From NCBI RefSeq assembly GCF_001274895.1, contig NZ_CP006841.1, positions 1,054,001 through 1,118,000 on the forward strand: a DNA stretch of 64,000 bases, in the 5' to 3' direction. Numbering within the stretch: the first letter of the stretch is position 1; each line of letters starts with the position of its first letter. The notes beneath the pieces were generated by a model. That model made no database searches. It was not told where the DNA came from and saw only the letters and a list, made by a program, of their open reading frames with translations. A program made the position numbers and the translations under genes. Source of the DNA: Corynebacterium lactis RW2-5 (GTDB taxonomy: Bacteria > Actinomycetota > Actinomycetes > Mycobacteriales > Mycobacteriaceae). This document shows positions 23,310 to 32,483 of the stretch, one piece after another.

Positions 23310-24818
23310 ATGACCGCTGCTTATGCTGATGACCTGATGGACTACGACGAGGTCCTACAACGCTTTGAACCTGTGATGGGCATGGAGGTGCACGTTGAGC
23401 TGGCGACGGAGACCAAGATGTTCTCCGCCTCCTCGGCGCATTTCGGCGCGGAGCCCAATAGCAACGTCGACCCGTGCAGCCTTGGTCTTCCCGGCGCACT
23501 GCCGGTGGTTAACCGCAAGGGCGTGGAGTGGGCTATCAAGATTGGCTTGGCGCTGAACTGCGAGATTGCGGAGTCCTCCCGCTTCGCGCGGAAGAATTAC
23601 TTCTACCCGGATCAGCCGAAGAACTACCAGATCTCCCAGTACGATGAGCCGATTGCTCACGACGGCTACCTGGATGTCGTGCTCGACGATGGCACCGAGT
23701 TCCGTGTGGAGATTGAGCGCGCCCACATGGAGGAGGACACCGGCAAGCTGACCCACCTCGGCGGTGCTGACGGTCGCATCCACGGTGCGACCCGCTCGCT
23801 GGTGGACTGCAACCGCGCTGGCATTCCGCTGATTGAGATTGTGACCAAGCCGATTATCGGCGCCGGTGAGCGCGCCCCGGAGGTCGCCCGCGCGTACGTC
23901 TCCGCTCTGCGTGACCTGGTCAAGTCCCTGGGCGTGTCCGATGCCCGCATGGATCAGGGCTCGATGCGCGTGGACTCGAACGTCTCTCTACGCGCGGTGG
24001 GCCAGGAGGAGTTCGGCACCCGCACCGAGACGAAGAACATCAACTCCCTGAAGTCGGTGGAGCAGGCCGTGCGCTACGAGATGCAGCGCCAGGCTGCCGC
24101 CATCGTGGCCGGCGAGGAGATCGTCCAGGAGACCCGCCACTACCAGGAGACCGACGGCACCACCTCCAAGGGCCGCCCGAAGGAGTCCCAGTCGGACTAC
24201 CGCTATTTCAACGACCCGGACCTGCCTCCGGTGCTGGCTCCGCGCGAGTGGGTCGAGGAGATTCGCGCAACGCTGCCGGAGCTGCCGTGGGTGCGTCGTG
24301 CCCGCATCCAGTCCGAGTGGGGTCTGAAGGACGAGGAGATGCGCGACCTGGTCAACGCCGGTGCGCTGGATCTCATCGTCGAGACCGTCGAGGCCGGTGC
24401 CGGTGCCGCAGAGGCCCGCTCCTGGTGGGTCGCCTACCTGGCGCAGAAGGCCAACGAGGCCGGCGTTGAGCTGGGCGAGCTGTCGATTAGCCCGGCGCAG
24501 GTCGCCCGCGTGGTCGCCCTGATTGGCGAGGGCAAGCTGACCAACAAGCTCGCCCGCCAGGCCGTCGACGGCGTGCTGGCCGGCGAGGGCGATGTTGATG
24601 AGGTTGTCGCCGCCCGTGGTCTCGAGGTTGTGCGTGACGACGGCGCCATCGAAGCCGCTGTTGACGAGGCGCTGGCGAATAACCCGGACATCGTGGAGAA
24701 GTACCGCGCCGGAAACAAGAAGGTTGTCGGCGCTATCGTGGGCCAGGTTATGAAGGCCACCCGTGGCAAGGCCGACCCGGCACAGGTCAATCAGCTGATT
24801 GCGAAGAAGCTGGCCTAG
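23310..24818 (+). CDS. gatB: Asp-tRNA(Asn)/Glu-tRNA(Gln) amidotransferase subunit B
   Basis: A 502-residue GatB, the kinase and transamidase subunit that activates and amidates the mischarged glutamate or aspartate on tRNA. Family marks: [46 protein letters not shown], and the helical/YqeY tail with [23 protein letters not shown]. It completes GatCAB with gatC and gatA 8 kb upstream; the split arrangement with pfkA between is usual in corynebacteria. Confidence 0.97.
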   Translation: MTAAYADDLMDYDEVLQRFEPVMGMEVHVELATETKMFSASSAHFGAEPNSNVDPCSLGLPGALPVVNRKGVEWAIKIGLALNCEIAESSRFARKNYFYPDQPKNYQISQYDEPIAHDGYLDVVLDDGTEFRVEIERAHMEEDTGKLTHLGGADGRIHGATRSLVDCNRAGIPLIEIVTKPIIGAGERAPEVARAYVSALRDLVKSLGVSDARMDQGSMRVDSNVSLRAVGQEEFGTRTETKNINSLKSVEQAVRYEMQRQAAAIVAGEEIVQETRHYQETDGTTSKGRPKESQSDYRYFNDPDLPPVLAPREWVEEIRATLPELPWVRRARIQSEWGLKDEEMRDLVNAGALDLIVETVEAGAGAAEARSWWVAYLAQKANEAGVELGELSISPAQVARVVALIGEGKLTNKLARQAVDGVLAGEGDVDEVVAARGLEVVRDDGAIEAAVDEALANNPDIVEKYRAGNKKVVGAIVGQVMKATRGKADPAQVNQLIAKKLA

Positions 24819-24831
24819 GCTTTGGGCCTTT

Positions 24832-24855
24832 GTCCCCGGTTTTTAGTCCGGGGAC
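24832..24855. terminator. Bidirectional hairpin between gatB and the lipoprotein gene
   Basis: GTCCCCGG (24832-24839) and CCGGGGAC (24848-24855) form a perfect 8-base-pair stem around TTTTTAGT. It overlaps the stop of the minus-strand gene and can serve both convergent genes. Confidence 0.55.
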
Positions 24856-25931
24856 CCGCCGGCGGCACCGTTATTCGGGAGCCTGACGACTCGCTCGTCG
24901 GACTCGGATACGGTTCCGCCGGCGTTTTTGTTCGTCGTGGCGCCCCACACCTCGAAACCGTCCTTGGCCGGAACCGCCACCACGTGTGAGATCTGGCCGA
25001 ACTCGCCGTCGACCAGTGTCTCGGGCGTGCCGGTGATCCTCCACGAGGAGCTCGGTCCGGTGTGCTCGGCGCCGATTGGCAGACTGACGACCTTCTCCGC
25101 GCCCGGGATGGCAATGATTGCCCGGTCCGCGATGACCGCGCATCCGCCGATGGAGTTGTCCAGGTCGACTCCGCCAAGGGGCTCGATGAGCCCGCCCGAC
25201 CACTGCACCAATTGGGGGATTCCGTCGAGAACCGCTGTGGCCAGTGCGGGCATGTTCTCCGGGCCGTGGCAGAACTGTTTGAACTCGATGCCTGGGTCGC
25301 CCATGAGGAGCTTGTTGATGAAGTGGCCCGACCTATTGGGGTCGAAATGGATGCCAAGGATTCCCGGTTCGGACAGCTCCGGCATCTCGCGAACATCGGC
25401 GGGGGAGGCCTCTCCGAAAAGCGTCACGCGGGCCACTGTGTCGTTCTCGCGCAGCACAAATACCTGGCGGTCTTCGACGACGGACGGGCTGGCGAGTATC
25501 TGCTTCGCCGAGGATCCGAGCTGAGCAACCTTACGCGATGGCTTGCCGGGGCTGACAACGGACAGGGCGCCGTCGGCAGTGCCCACCAGGGTCTCGCCAG
25601 GGCCCAGCGGCGCGAGCGCGGTGGTAAGCGGCAAGCAGGCGGCCAGAGTCGTGTCGTCGGTGTCGCAAGGCCCGCGCTTGTCGGCCTCCTTGCTGGTCGT
25701 CGGTACCGGGGTTTCGGGCAGGTCCGGCGAGGAGAACTTCGGCATTCTGACACCGGTGGGTTCGGCCGTCCGCTCGGAAAAGGAGGCCTCGGGGGCTGCG
25801 GAGGGGCTGAAACATCCGCCGAGCGCTAGGGTCCCGGCCAGTGCCGCGGCGAGCGCACAACCGCGCAAGTTTGCGGAGGGGCTGTGGCGGCGTTCGGCAC
25901 TCATAGAGGACAACATTACCTTCTGGAGCAT
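24843..25931 (-). CDS. Predicted lipoprotein, possible beta-propeller fold
   Basis: Up to 362 residues. The N-terminus has a hydrophobic stretch and a lipobox (ALGGC), so it is anchored outside the membrane. The body contains repeated short beta-type blocks (GETLVGTADGALSVVS, RQVFVLRENDTVARVTLFG, GILGIHFDP) that recall glucose/sorbosone dehydrogenase-like propellers, but no PQQ or calcium site can be pointed out. Function unknown. Three in-frame starts (25931, 25916, 25904) are possible; the middle one has AAGG almost against it. It is divergent from the DoxX gene with about 50 bases between. Confidence 0.6.
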   Translation of the reverse strand: MLQKVMLSSMSAERRHSPSANLRGCALAAALAGTLALGGCFSPSAAPEASFSERTAEPTGVRMPKFSSPDLPETPVPTTSKEADKRGPCDTDDTTLAACLPLTTALAPLGPGETLVGTADGALSVVSPGKPSRKVAQLGSSAKQILASPSVVEDRQVFVLRENDTVARVTLFGEASPADVREMPELSEPGILGIHFDPNRSGHFINKLLMGDPGIEFKQFCHGPENMPALATAVLDGIPQLVQWSGGLIEPLGGVDLDNSIGGCAVIADRAIIAIPGAEKVVSLPIGAEHTGPSSSWRITGTPETLVDGEFGQISHVVAVPAKDGFEVWGATTNKNAGGTVSESDERVVRLPNNGAAGGSPD

Positions 25932-25980
25932 CGGCCATGCCTGCCGCGATTATCGGCCCTGCTGTTTTAGTGTGTTGGGT

Positions 25981-27156
25981 GTGAGCGACCCAGAGAAGTA
26001 CCCGAACGACCGCGCCCTCGAGAATGTGGAGGACGGATTCGATGACGATCTCGACGTCCCGACCTACCGCAAGCTCGCAGAGCCCAACAACGACGACACG
26101 GCCGAGACGCAGCAGTTCCCGGGAGTACCCGCACAAGAGGCTCCGGTGACCGAGACTCCCGATAAGCCGGAACAACCCGAGGCTCCTGCCGTTGCTGCAA
26201 CCGAGGAAAAGCCGGTGACGGAGCAGCAGCCGAAGCCTCGCTACGACGCCTACGCGGCCGCCGGCCGCACCGCGCCGCAGGTAATTGCGCCGGGCGGACG
26301 CCCCTCGGCGGAGCCTGAGCCAGTTGCGGAGCCTGAGCCGGAGCAGCAGCCCACCGAGGCCTTCATCGCACCTGACGAGCGTGAACTCAACGAGTCGGAC
26401 GCCGATAACAACGAGGAGCTGGCTCAGACCGAGTTTATGGAGCGCCCGGAGGCCTACCCGGCGGATGATTTTTCGGACGAATATCGAGACGCCGATTACA
26501 ACACCGGCCAGACCGCGGTAGCCGCAGGCGCGGTAGGCGTCGGGGTCGCAGGAGCGACCAACTCGACCAACCAGGACCCGGCATATTACGAAGACACCGA
26601 CTACCTGGATGATGAGGAAGAGGAAACTCGCCGCGGCACCATCGACTTCGGCCTGCTGATTCTCCGCCTCGGGCTCGGTGCATTGCTGGTAATCCAGGGC
26701 CTGACCACGTTCCTGGGCTGGGGCGGCTCCGGCGGTACCGGCGCCATCGCGGCCGATTTCGAGGCGAACAACTTCGCCCTGGCCAGCGTCATGGCCACAG
26801 CAATACCCACCGTCCAGCTGCTGGCGGGTGCGCTGCTGATCCTTGGCCTCGCGACGCCGCTCGGCGCCGCCCTGGCCCTGGCGTTGTCGGCGTACCTCAG
26901 CATGTACGAGGTCGCGACGGCCTCTGCTGGTGCCACCTTTGTCGGCTCCGAGGCCTCCGGAATTCAGCTGCAACTCCTCGTCACCGTCATCGCGCTGGCG
27001 ATTCAGTTCACCGGACCGGGCCGCATCGGCATCGACTTCAGCCGCGGCTGGGCCCGACGCCCGCTGGCCTCGTCCTGGATCTTCTGCATCCTCGCAGTGG
27101 CCGCCGCTGTGGGGCTGTGGTGGCTGACCACCAACACCCTGCCTTTCGTTGGTTAG
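25981..27156 (+). CDS. DoxX-family membrane protein with acidic disordered N-terminus
   Basis: A 391-residue protein in two parts. Residues 1 to about 215 are hydrophilic, acidic and rich in Pro/Glu (VAEPEPEQQPTEAF), with many Asp and Glu, and likely disordered in the cytosol. From about 220 there are four membrane segments of a DoxX domain (FGLLILRLGLGALLVIQGL, then ASVMATAIPTVQLLAGALLI). DoxX proteins are linked to redox or surfactant-like membrane complexes, but the role here is unknown. The GTG at 25981 is chosen; no clear ribosome site is seen and the start could be GTG 25972. Confidence 0.68.
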   Translation: MSDPEKYPNDRALENVEDGFDDDLDVPTYRKLAEPNNDDTAETQQFPGVPAQEAPVTETPDKPEQPEAPAVAATEEKPVTEQQPKPRYDAYAAAGRTAPQVIAPGGRPSAEPEPVAEPEPEQQPTEAFIAPDERELNESDADNNEELAQTEFMERPEAYPADDFSDEYRDADYNTGQTAVAAGAVGVGVAGATNSTNQDPAYYEDTDYLDDEEEETRRGTIDFGLLILRLGLGALLVIQGLTTFLGWGGSGGTGAIAADFEANNFALASVMATAIPTVQLLAGALLILGLATPLGAALALALSAYLSMYEVATASAGATFVGSEASGIQLQLLVTVIALAIQFTGPGRIGIDFSRGWARRPLASSWIFCILAVAAAVGLWWLTTNTLPFVG

Positions 27157-27173
27157 CCCGTCGGTAGGATAAG

Positions 27174-28052
27174 ATGCCCGTTGTGAAAAAGACGGGCAAA
27201 GCACTAAAGACCACCCTTGCGGTGGTCTTTTGCACGTCTGCAGTCGCCGGGGCGGGGGCCTGGTCCGCGTCCCGGCCCGTAGCTTCCGCCGATGCGGTTA
27301 AGAAAAATTTCTCGTACGCGGCGTCGGCAAGCACGATTATGGCGCAGGCAGGCAGCCTCCCTCGCGTCGAGCTCAGCGCTCTGGGCGAGATCTCGACCGA
27401 CGAGCGCACCGAGATGGCGATTGCCTACGCGCCGGTCGGCCTCGGCTACCGCACGAACGGCGCCGAGAGCCCTCTGCCCGCGCTTTCGCTGATTAAGCTC
27501 TACATCGCGCAGTACGTCGCCGAGCACGGCTCACCGGAGGATGTCTCCCGCGCCGCCAAGATGGTTTCGCTTTCCGACGACAAGCTGGCGGAAAAGCTCT
27601 ACGAAAAGTTCCCGGATTCCGTCAATGCTATCGCGCGCAAGTACGGCCTTCAGGAGACCTACGGAGGCCGGACCTGGGGCGTGTCCAGGACTTCGGCGAC
27701 CGACGTCGTGCATTTCGTGTCGCAACTGCGCGAGGAGCAGCCGGACTCGGTAGTGCTGCAGGGCATGCGGAAGTGGTCCAAGATTGCCGCAGACGGATAC
27801 CGGCAGGACTTCGGCCTGGCCAGGATGCCTGGGATTGAGGGCGCGAAGCTGGGGTGGTCGAACAGCAGGGGATGGCATTCCTCCGTGGTGTTCGGGCCCG
27901 GTTACGTCATCGCCGCGGTCACTTTCGGCGGCAAGAAGGAGCACACGATGGACGTGGCCAAGGCCCTGGCCAACGTCGAGTTTTCCGACCTCACACCGGA
28001 GCCGTCGGCAAGCACAAAAAAGCCCGCGGCCGCTTCCAGGAAGAGCGGTTAA
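27174..28052 (+). CDS. Secreted beta-lactamase/PBP-like serine hydrolase-related protein
   Basis: A 292-residue exported protein. The signal peptide (KKTGKALKTTLAVVFCTSAVAGAGAW) ends near residue 30-40. Three motifs appear in the order and rough spacing of the penicillin-binding fold: SLIK (SxxK, in PALSLIKLYIAQYV), SDD (in SLSDDKLAEKLYEKF, at the SDN position) and KLG (in EGAKLGWSN, at the KTG position). This suggests a beta-lactamase-like or peptidoglycan-acting domain, although a non-catalytic relative is possible. AGGA lies 4 bases before the ATG. The tail is rich in Ala, Lys and Ser. It is 17 bases from the DoxX gene and may be co-transcribed. Confidence 0.6.
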   Translation: MPVVKKTGKALKTTLAVVFCTSAVAGAGAWSASRPVASADAVKKNFSYAASASTIMAQAGSLPRVELSALGEISTDERTEMAIAYAPVGLGYRTNGAESPLPALSLIKLYIAQYVAEHGSPEDVSRAAKMVSLSDDKLAEKLYEKFPDSVNAIARKYGLQETYGGRTWGVSRTSATDVVHFVSQLREEQPDSVVLQGMRKWSKIAADGYRQDFGLARMPGIEGAKLGWSNSRGWHSSVVFGPGYVIAAVTFGGKKEHTMDVAKALANVEFSDLTPEPSASTKKPAAASRKSG

Positions 28053-28072
28053 CCGCGGGGCAAAGAGTTTTT
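28022..28072 (+). terminator. Terminator overlapping the 3' end of the secreted protein gene
   Basis: GCCCGCGG (28022-28029) pairs with CCGCGGGGC (28053-28061), enclosing a second small hairpin (CCGCTTCC/GGAAGAGCGG), and is followed by AGAGTTTTTG. The stem spans the stop codon. Confidence 0.6.
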
Positions 28073-28091
28073 GAGACGGGGGCAGCGCCGC

Positions 28092-29936
28092 CTAGTCGAC
28101 GATGCGAACCGCGCCTTTGTCTGCGCTGGAGGCCATCTTGGCGTAGGCGCGCAGAGCCTTGGAGACCTTGCGCGGGCGGGGCTTGCGCGGGGTAAACGGC
28201 TTGTCGCGCTTTAGCTCCTCATCGCGTCGAGCGGCCAGCTCCTCGTCGGAGACCTGAACTTCGAGGCGGCGCTCGGCGACGTCGATGTAGACCGGGTCGC
28301 CGTCGCGGACCAGGCCGATGGCGCCGCCGGCGGCGGCCTCGGGGGAGACGTGGCCGATGGACAGTCCGGAGGATCCGCCGGAGAAGCGGCCGTCGGTGAC
28401 GAGGGCACACTTCTTGCCGAGACCCGCGCCCTTGATGAACGCGGTCGGGTGCAGCATCTCCTGCATGCCCGGGCCGCCCGAGGGGCCCTCGTAGAGCACG
28501 AAGAGGACCTCGCCCGGCTGCAGGGTGCGGTTCAGGATAACGGAGACCGCCTCCTCCTGGCTCTCCACGACGCGGGCAGTGCCCTCGAAGTGGAACTGGT
28601 CCTCGCTGATACCAGCGGTCTTCAAAATCGCGCCATCTTCGGCGATGTTGCCGCGCAGGACGCACAGTCCGCCCTCTGCGGTGTAGGCGTGCTCCATGTC
28701 GCGGATGCAGCCGTTTGCGGCGTCGGTGTCGAGGCTCTCCCACCGGTTGGAGGTCGAGAATGGCTCGGTGGTGCGGACGCCGCCGGGTGCGGCATAGAAG
28801 AGCTCGATAGCCTCGTCAGTGGCCTTGCCTCCGCGGATATCCCAGTTGTCGAGGTGCTCGGTCAAGGACGGGGAATGGACGGAGTGGACGTCCATGTTCA
28901 GCAGGCCGCCGCGGCGCAGCTCGCCGAGGATGGCGGGAATTCCGCCGGCGCGGTGGACATCCTCCATGTAGTAGTCGGAGTTCGGCGCGACCTTGGAAAG
29001 GCAGGGGACGCGGCGGGAGATTGCGTCGATGTCGGCGAGGTCGAAGTTAATTTCGCCCTCCTGCGCCGCCGCAAGGATGTGCAGCACGGTGTTGGTGGAG
29101 CCGCCCATCGCGACATCCAGGGTCATGGCGTTGACAAATGCGTCGCGGGTGGCGATGTTGCGCGGCAGCACGGACTCGTCGCCCTGTCCGTAGTAGCGCT
29201 TCGCCAGGTCGACGATGAGCTTGCCTGCGCGGGTAAAGAGGTCGCGGCGGGCTTCTTGGGTGGCGAGGGTGGAGCCGTTACCCGGCAGGGACAGGCCCAG
29301 GGCCTCGGTGAGGCAGTTCATCGAGTTGGCGGTGAACATGCCGGAGCATGAACCGCAGGTCGGGCAGGCAGAACGCTCAATGTCGAGCAGATTGGCGTCG
29401 TCGACCTTGTCCGAGGCCGATGCCGAGATAGCCGAAATAAGGTCAGAGCCGGGCTTGACGACGCCATCGATGACGACGGAGGAGCCGGACTCCATCGGCC
29501 CGCCGGAAACAAATACGACCGGGATATTCAGACGCAGTGCCGCGTTGAGCATGCCCGGAGTAATCTTGTCGCAATTGGAAATGCACACCAACGCGTCGGC
29601 GGTGTGGGCGTTGACCATGTACTCCACGGAGTCCGCGATGATTTCACGGGACGGAAGAGAGTAGAGCATACCGTCGTGCCCCATGGCGATTCCGTCATCA
29701 ACAGCGATGGTGTTGAACTCGCGGGGCACGCCTCCGGCCGCGGTGACTGCCTCGGCGACGATGTCGCCGACATCTTTCAGGTGCACGTGGCCCGGGACGA
29801 ACTGGGTGTAGGAGTTCGCGATTGCGATAATCGGCTTGCCGAAGTCGCCGTCGGTCATACCTGTTGCTCGCCACAGCGAGCGCGCGCCGGCTGCGTTGCG
29901 TCCGGCGGTGGTTACTTTCGAGCGAAGGGGAATCAT
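28092..29936 (-). CDS. ilvD: Dihydroxy-acid dehydratase
   Basis: A 614-residue Fe-S dehydratase that makes the 2-keto acid precursors of valine and isoleucine. Marks: [11 protein letters not shown] and [19 protein letters not shown] carry the cluster cysteines, [10 protein letters not shown] is present, and the C-terminal [20 protein letters not shown] motif is intact. Length is normal for the longer class. It is separate from ilvBNC, which lie 2.5 kb away on the other strand. A 15-base motif shared with ilvB and leuB lies in its upstream region, suggesting common control. Confidence 0.96.
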   Translation of the reverse strand: MIPLRSKVTTAGRNAAGARSLWRATGMTDGDFGKPIIAIANSYTQFVPGHVHLKDVGDIVAEAVTAAGGVPREFNTIAVDDGIAMGHDGMLYSLPSREIIADSVEYMVNAHTADALVCISNCDKITPGMLNAALRLNIPVVFVSGGPMESGSSVVIDGVVKPGSDLISAISASASDKVDDANLLDIERSACPTCGSCSGMFTANSMNCLTEALGLSLPGNGSTLATQEARRDLFTRAGKLIVDLAKRYYGQGDESVLPRNIATRDAFVNAMTLDVAMGGSTNTVLHILAAAQEGEINFDLADIDAISRRVPCLSKVAPNSDYYMEDVHRAGGIPAILGELRRGGLLNMDVHSVHSPSLTEHLDNWDIRGGKATDEAIELFYAAPGGVRTTEPFSTSNRWESLDTDAANGCIRDMEHAYTAEGGLCVLRGNIAEDGAILKTAGISEDQFHFEGTARVVESQEEAVSVILNRTLQPGEVLFVLYEGPSGGPGMQEMLHPTAFIKGAGLGKKCALVTDGRFSGGSSGLSIGHVSPEAAAGGAIGLVRDGDPVYIDVAERRLEVQVSDEELAARRDEELKRDKPFTPRKPRPRKVSKALRAYAKMASSADKGAVRIVD

Positions 29937-29991
29937 TGGGGCTGCCCTTCCTATCTGGGTGCAAGATTGATGCGAGTAGTTGTAGACCTAC

Positions 29992-29997
29992 ATCATA
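29992..29997 (-). promoter_or_regulatory. Possible ilvD -10 element
   Basis: On the minus strand this reads TATGAT, about 56 bases before the ilvD start. No good -35 is seen at the usual distance; the conserved operator-like motif lies further upstream. Confidence 0.3.
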
Positions 29998-30008
29998 AAC
30001 ACAAAAAG

Positions 30009-30061
30009 CCCCCAAAGTCTCATTTCATGGTCAACTATGTCCACATAATGAGATTTGGGGG
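30009..30061 (-). terminator. Terminator hairpin of the PH-domain gene, fused to an operator-like repeat
   Basis: On the minus strand the stem CCCCCAAA / TTTGGGGG is extended by TCTCATT / AATGAGA and followed by CTTTTTGTGTTT, a good intrinsic terminator for the leftward PH-domain gene. The same DNA contains the 15-base motif shared with the ilvB and leuB upstream regions (30039-30053), so it may also be an operator for ilvD. Confidence 0.6.
30039..30053 (+). promoter_or_regulatory. Branched-chain operator motif upstream of ilvD
   Basis: GTCCACATAATGAGA differs by one base from the arm at ilvB (GTCCACATAGTGAGA) and by two from the leuB arm (GTCCATATAGTGAGA). It lies about 100 bases before the ilvD start. 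A looser inverted arm (TCTCATT at 30018-30024) is on its left. Proposed binding site for a branched-chain regulator, for example an LtbR/LeuR-type IclR protein; the regulator gene is not in the window. Confidence 0.55.
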
Positions 30062-30079
30062 TTTATTGTAGGGGTCTTT

Positions 30080-30574
30080 CTAGCTTTCCTTGTCCTTCAG
30101 GACGGAGTAGCCATCGCGGTCGAAGACCTCGACCTTTTTGTCCTCGGCCTCGCGGGCCGGGGTGACCGGGTCGGGTATGAGGCCACCGGTTGCCTCCTTC
30201 AACTCAGGCAGCGAGTTGAAGGAAATCGCCGGGAGGGCGACGTGCTTGTCGCTTCGAGTTACCGCGAAAGCACGACCACCTTTGTTGAAGAAAATGCCCT
30301 TGAAATCGGACCAGGGGACCGAACGGCGCTTCGCTAGCAGGTACACAGCAGTGATTCCGCGCGGGCCAACAGTGGTCCGGACTCTGAAAATCCACACTGT
30401 GTAGACAATCGGTGCGAGTAGAGTCACGGCGAGCCACGGTGTGAAGCCGATGCCGATGATGCACAGCACCACCATGAAGGCCACGATGAAAAGGTGAGTT
30501 TTCAGCGGGCGGAAGCGGCGCGTGGAAATCGCGAGCTTACCGTTCCCTCCGTTGCGAGGGGTCGAATCAGTCAT
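30080..30574 (-). CDS. PH-domain-containing membrane protein
   Basis: A 164-residue protein with two membrane segments near residues 25-65 (THLFIVAFMVVLCIIGIG, WLAVTLLAPIVYTVWIF) and a bacterial PH-type domain after them (TTVGPRGITAVYLLAKRRSVPWSDFKGIFF). A homolog between ilvD and the mscCG channel gene is present in C. glutamicum, as I recall. Function unknown. It is 20 bases from the channel gene and likely follows it in one mRNA that ends at the terminator before ilvD. Confidence 0.75.
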   Translation of the reverse strand: MTDSTPRNGGNGKLAISTRRFRPLKTHLFIVAFMVVLCIIGIGFTPWLAVTLLAPIVYTVWIFRVRTTVGPRGITAVYLLAKRRSVPWSDFKGIFFNKGGRAFAVTRSDKHVALPAISFNSLPELKEATGGLIPDPVTPAREAEDKKVEVFDRDGYSVLKDKES

Positions 30575-30594
30575 GGCAGTCGATTGTAGCTTCC

Positions 30595-32199
30595 CTATTG
30601 TGCAGGAACTGAGCTTGGCTCGGCGTTGCCGGTTGCGTCAGGCTGCGAATCCCCTGTCGGGCTCTCGCTCTGGGAGGTAGACGTTACCGTGCTGCTGTCG
30701 GACTCGCGAGTCGTCTGCCTAGGTGGCTGGGGGTTGGCCGTGTTCGGCTCATCTCGAGTCGGCTGGTCTGGGGCACTGGTCGTGGACTGTGGGGAGCTTT
30801 GCTCCGTTTGTGTCGGTGTCTGAGGTGACGTCGGCGTTGACTGCGGGGCAGGCTCGGATTTGGGGGTAGACGTTTCTGTCGAGCTGTTCCACCTGCTTGG
30901 GGCAAGCCAGCCGGAGGGGCCATCCTCAGTTTCAATAGTTGCCAAATTCAGCACCGCGAGGACAGCGAAGATTACAAGCAGCACGACCGTGGAGACTCGC
31001 GCGCGACCGCCGGCGGAAAGCACCGCGCGGATGCGCTCGCGGGTGTTCATGTTCTTCCAGTTTGAGGCGTGCTCGTTGGGGACGGCGTCGGCAAGCGCCT
31101 CCTGCTCCTCCTTTTCCCGTCTTACATCGTCGAGGTGTGCACCGACCTTGGGGATATCCGAGCGGGAATTGCTCCCCCGCTCGCGGGGTGGTGTGGTTGA
31201 AAGGGTGGACGTGACAGAGTCGGGCATCTCGGAAAAGGCTTCCGTGGGGCGGGAATCGGATTCCGTGGCGCGGGTTTCCTGCTCTGCGAGCGCGGACAAA
31301 ATTGTGGTGTCGCGGGCGTGGCCGGTTACTTGTTCGGCTGGGCCAAATCCCGTCTGGGATGCGCGCTCGCCGTAGTCGTCCCACCAGGTGTCGATAACTG
31401 CAGCGCGAATCGCTCGCTCGATTAGCCACTGATCGCCAGGGGAGCAGTCCACCACTAGGCGCATGGTCACGGTCCAGGGCAATCCCATCGCAGTGGGGGG
31501 ATTGAGGGCAGTGGAGGACTGCAGGTTGATTTCGGAGAGAATCGACCGCCTGACTGAATCCAGGGTGATCGCGCGATTGGCGGCGGCCAAAGTCCTTTCT
31601 TCGAGGTCCTTAATGGATCCGCCTGCGGTCATGGGAACTGGGACCTCGACGACGGCGCGTGACCACTGTGAGGAGTAGTTAATGCACATGCGCGCCTCGG
31701 AGTTGGGGATGAGAACCTCTTCGCCGTTGAGGGTGCGAATAGTGGTGGCGCGCAGCGTCATGTTCACGACATCGCCCTGAACCGTGCCCGAGGGGGAGTG
31801 AAACTCAACCCAGTCTCCGATGCCGTATTGCTTCTCGGCGATGATAAACACGCCACCGAGGAGATCGGCGATTACTCCTTGGGCGCCAAAACCAATGGCC
31901 GCGGAGACTACGGTCGCGGGGATGGCGGCGGCGGTGAGGGAGATGCCAAACTTCGCTAGAATCGCCAAAATCAGCGCGAAGTAGGCGATAACCTCAATGA
32001 TGTAGACGACGGCGCCGAGGAGGGCGCGACGGCCCTTGGCCTGCTCTTCCTCGGAGTCGATATTGCCGGCTGCGATGGCCAGCACGAAGCGGCGAATTCT
32101 GGGTACTAGAATTAGCAAAATGACAAGGGCTGCGATGGCTAGGCCATTATTGGCGAACCATTGCCATGATTGCCACAGCATGTATTTCAAGAATTCCAT
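30595..32199 (-). CDS. mscCG: MscCG-type mechanosensitive channel (glutamate exporter family)
   Basis: A 534-residue MscS-type channel with the corynebacterial layout: three N-terminal membrane helices, the pore helix (IPATVVSAAIGFGAQGVIADLLGG), the MscS beta domain and cytosolic vestibule (IGDWVEFHSPSGTVQGDVVNM), then a long linker, a fourth membrane segment (STVVLLVIFAVLAVLNLATI, about residue 415) and an outside tail rich in Ser, Thr and Pro. In C. glutamicum this protein (YggB, NCgl1221) exports glutamate and responds to membrane tension. Position between ilvD and ilvB matches that gene. The low-complexity tail is longer in polar residues than a plain MscS. Confidence 0.87.
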   Translation of the reverse strand: MEFLKYMLWQSWQWFANNGLAIAALVILLILVPRIRRFVLAIAAGNIDSEEEQAKGRRALLGAVVYIIEVIAYFALILAILAKFGISLTAAAIPATVVSAAIGFGAQGVIADLLGGVFIIAEKQYGIGDWVEFHSPSGTVQGDVVNMTLRATTIRTLNGEEVLIPNSEARMCINYSSQWSRAVVEVPVPMTAGGSIKDLEERTLAAANRAITLDSVRRSILSEINLQSSTALNPPTAMGLPWTVTMRLVVDCSPGDQWLIERAIRAAVIDTWWDDYGERASQTGFGPAEQVTGHARDTTILSALAEQETRATESDSRPTEAFSEMPDSVTSTLSTTPPRERGSNSRSDIPKVGAHLDDVRREKEEQEALADAVPNEHASNWKNMNTRERIRAVLSAGGRARVSTVVLLVIFAVLAVLNLATIETEDGPSGWLAPSRWNSSTETSTPKSEPAPQSTPTSPQTPTQTEQSSPQSTTSAPDQPTRDEPNTANPQPPRQTTRESDSSTVTSTSQSESPTGDSQPDATGNAEPSSVPAQ

Positions 32200-32483
32200 A
32201 CTGCAACCGTAGGCGGTCGGCCTTAAGTCCGGCTGAGTATATGGGGATATATCTACTCAGAGACGCCGAGCGCTCCGGTCTGGCTCGTTTTGGTGGGGGT
32301 GGGGGTCCACGCCAAATGGGGGAGAGAATGGGACGAAATCGGAAAGTGTCCAATTAGTGAGATTGACTTCTCACTATGTGGACGTTAATGTTGTATCCAT
32401 CATCACATCAACGTCGCGTATGCGCATGTGGCTACATGTGATGGACAGCAACTGCCCGCCTCACCCAGACCAGGAGTGAAATC
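32200..32483. promoter_or_regulatory. Divergent intergenic region of mscCG and ilvB
   Basis: No gene is seen in these 284 bases. The right part contains a large palindrome (32348-32383), a possible -35 TTGACT (32363-32368) inside it, weak -10 candidates near 32386-32397, and a leader with a small hairpin CATGT/ACATG near 32424-32437. A short open frame at 32420 (19 codons) lacks branched-chain codon runs, so the ilv leader-peptide type attenuation known in C. glutamicum is not evident here. Confidence 0.4.
32348..32383 (+). promoter_or_regulatory. 36-base palindromic operator upstream of ilvB
   Basis: Two arms, GTCCAATTAGTGAGA (32348-32362) and TCTCACTATGTGGAC (32369-32383), are inverted copies matching at 13 of 15 positions with a 6-base spacer TTGACT that also looks like the -35 element. 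The arm sequence recurs before leuB and ilvD. A bound repressor would block ilvB transcription. This is a strong candidate for a shared branched-chain control site. Confidence 0.62.

Noticed and set aside
32420..32480. Leader peptide/attenuator before ilvB
   Set aside because: The 19-codon frame ([11 protein letters not shown]...) has no run of Val, Leu or Ile codons and no terminator/antiterminator pair is visible.
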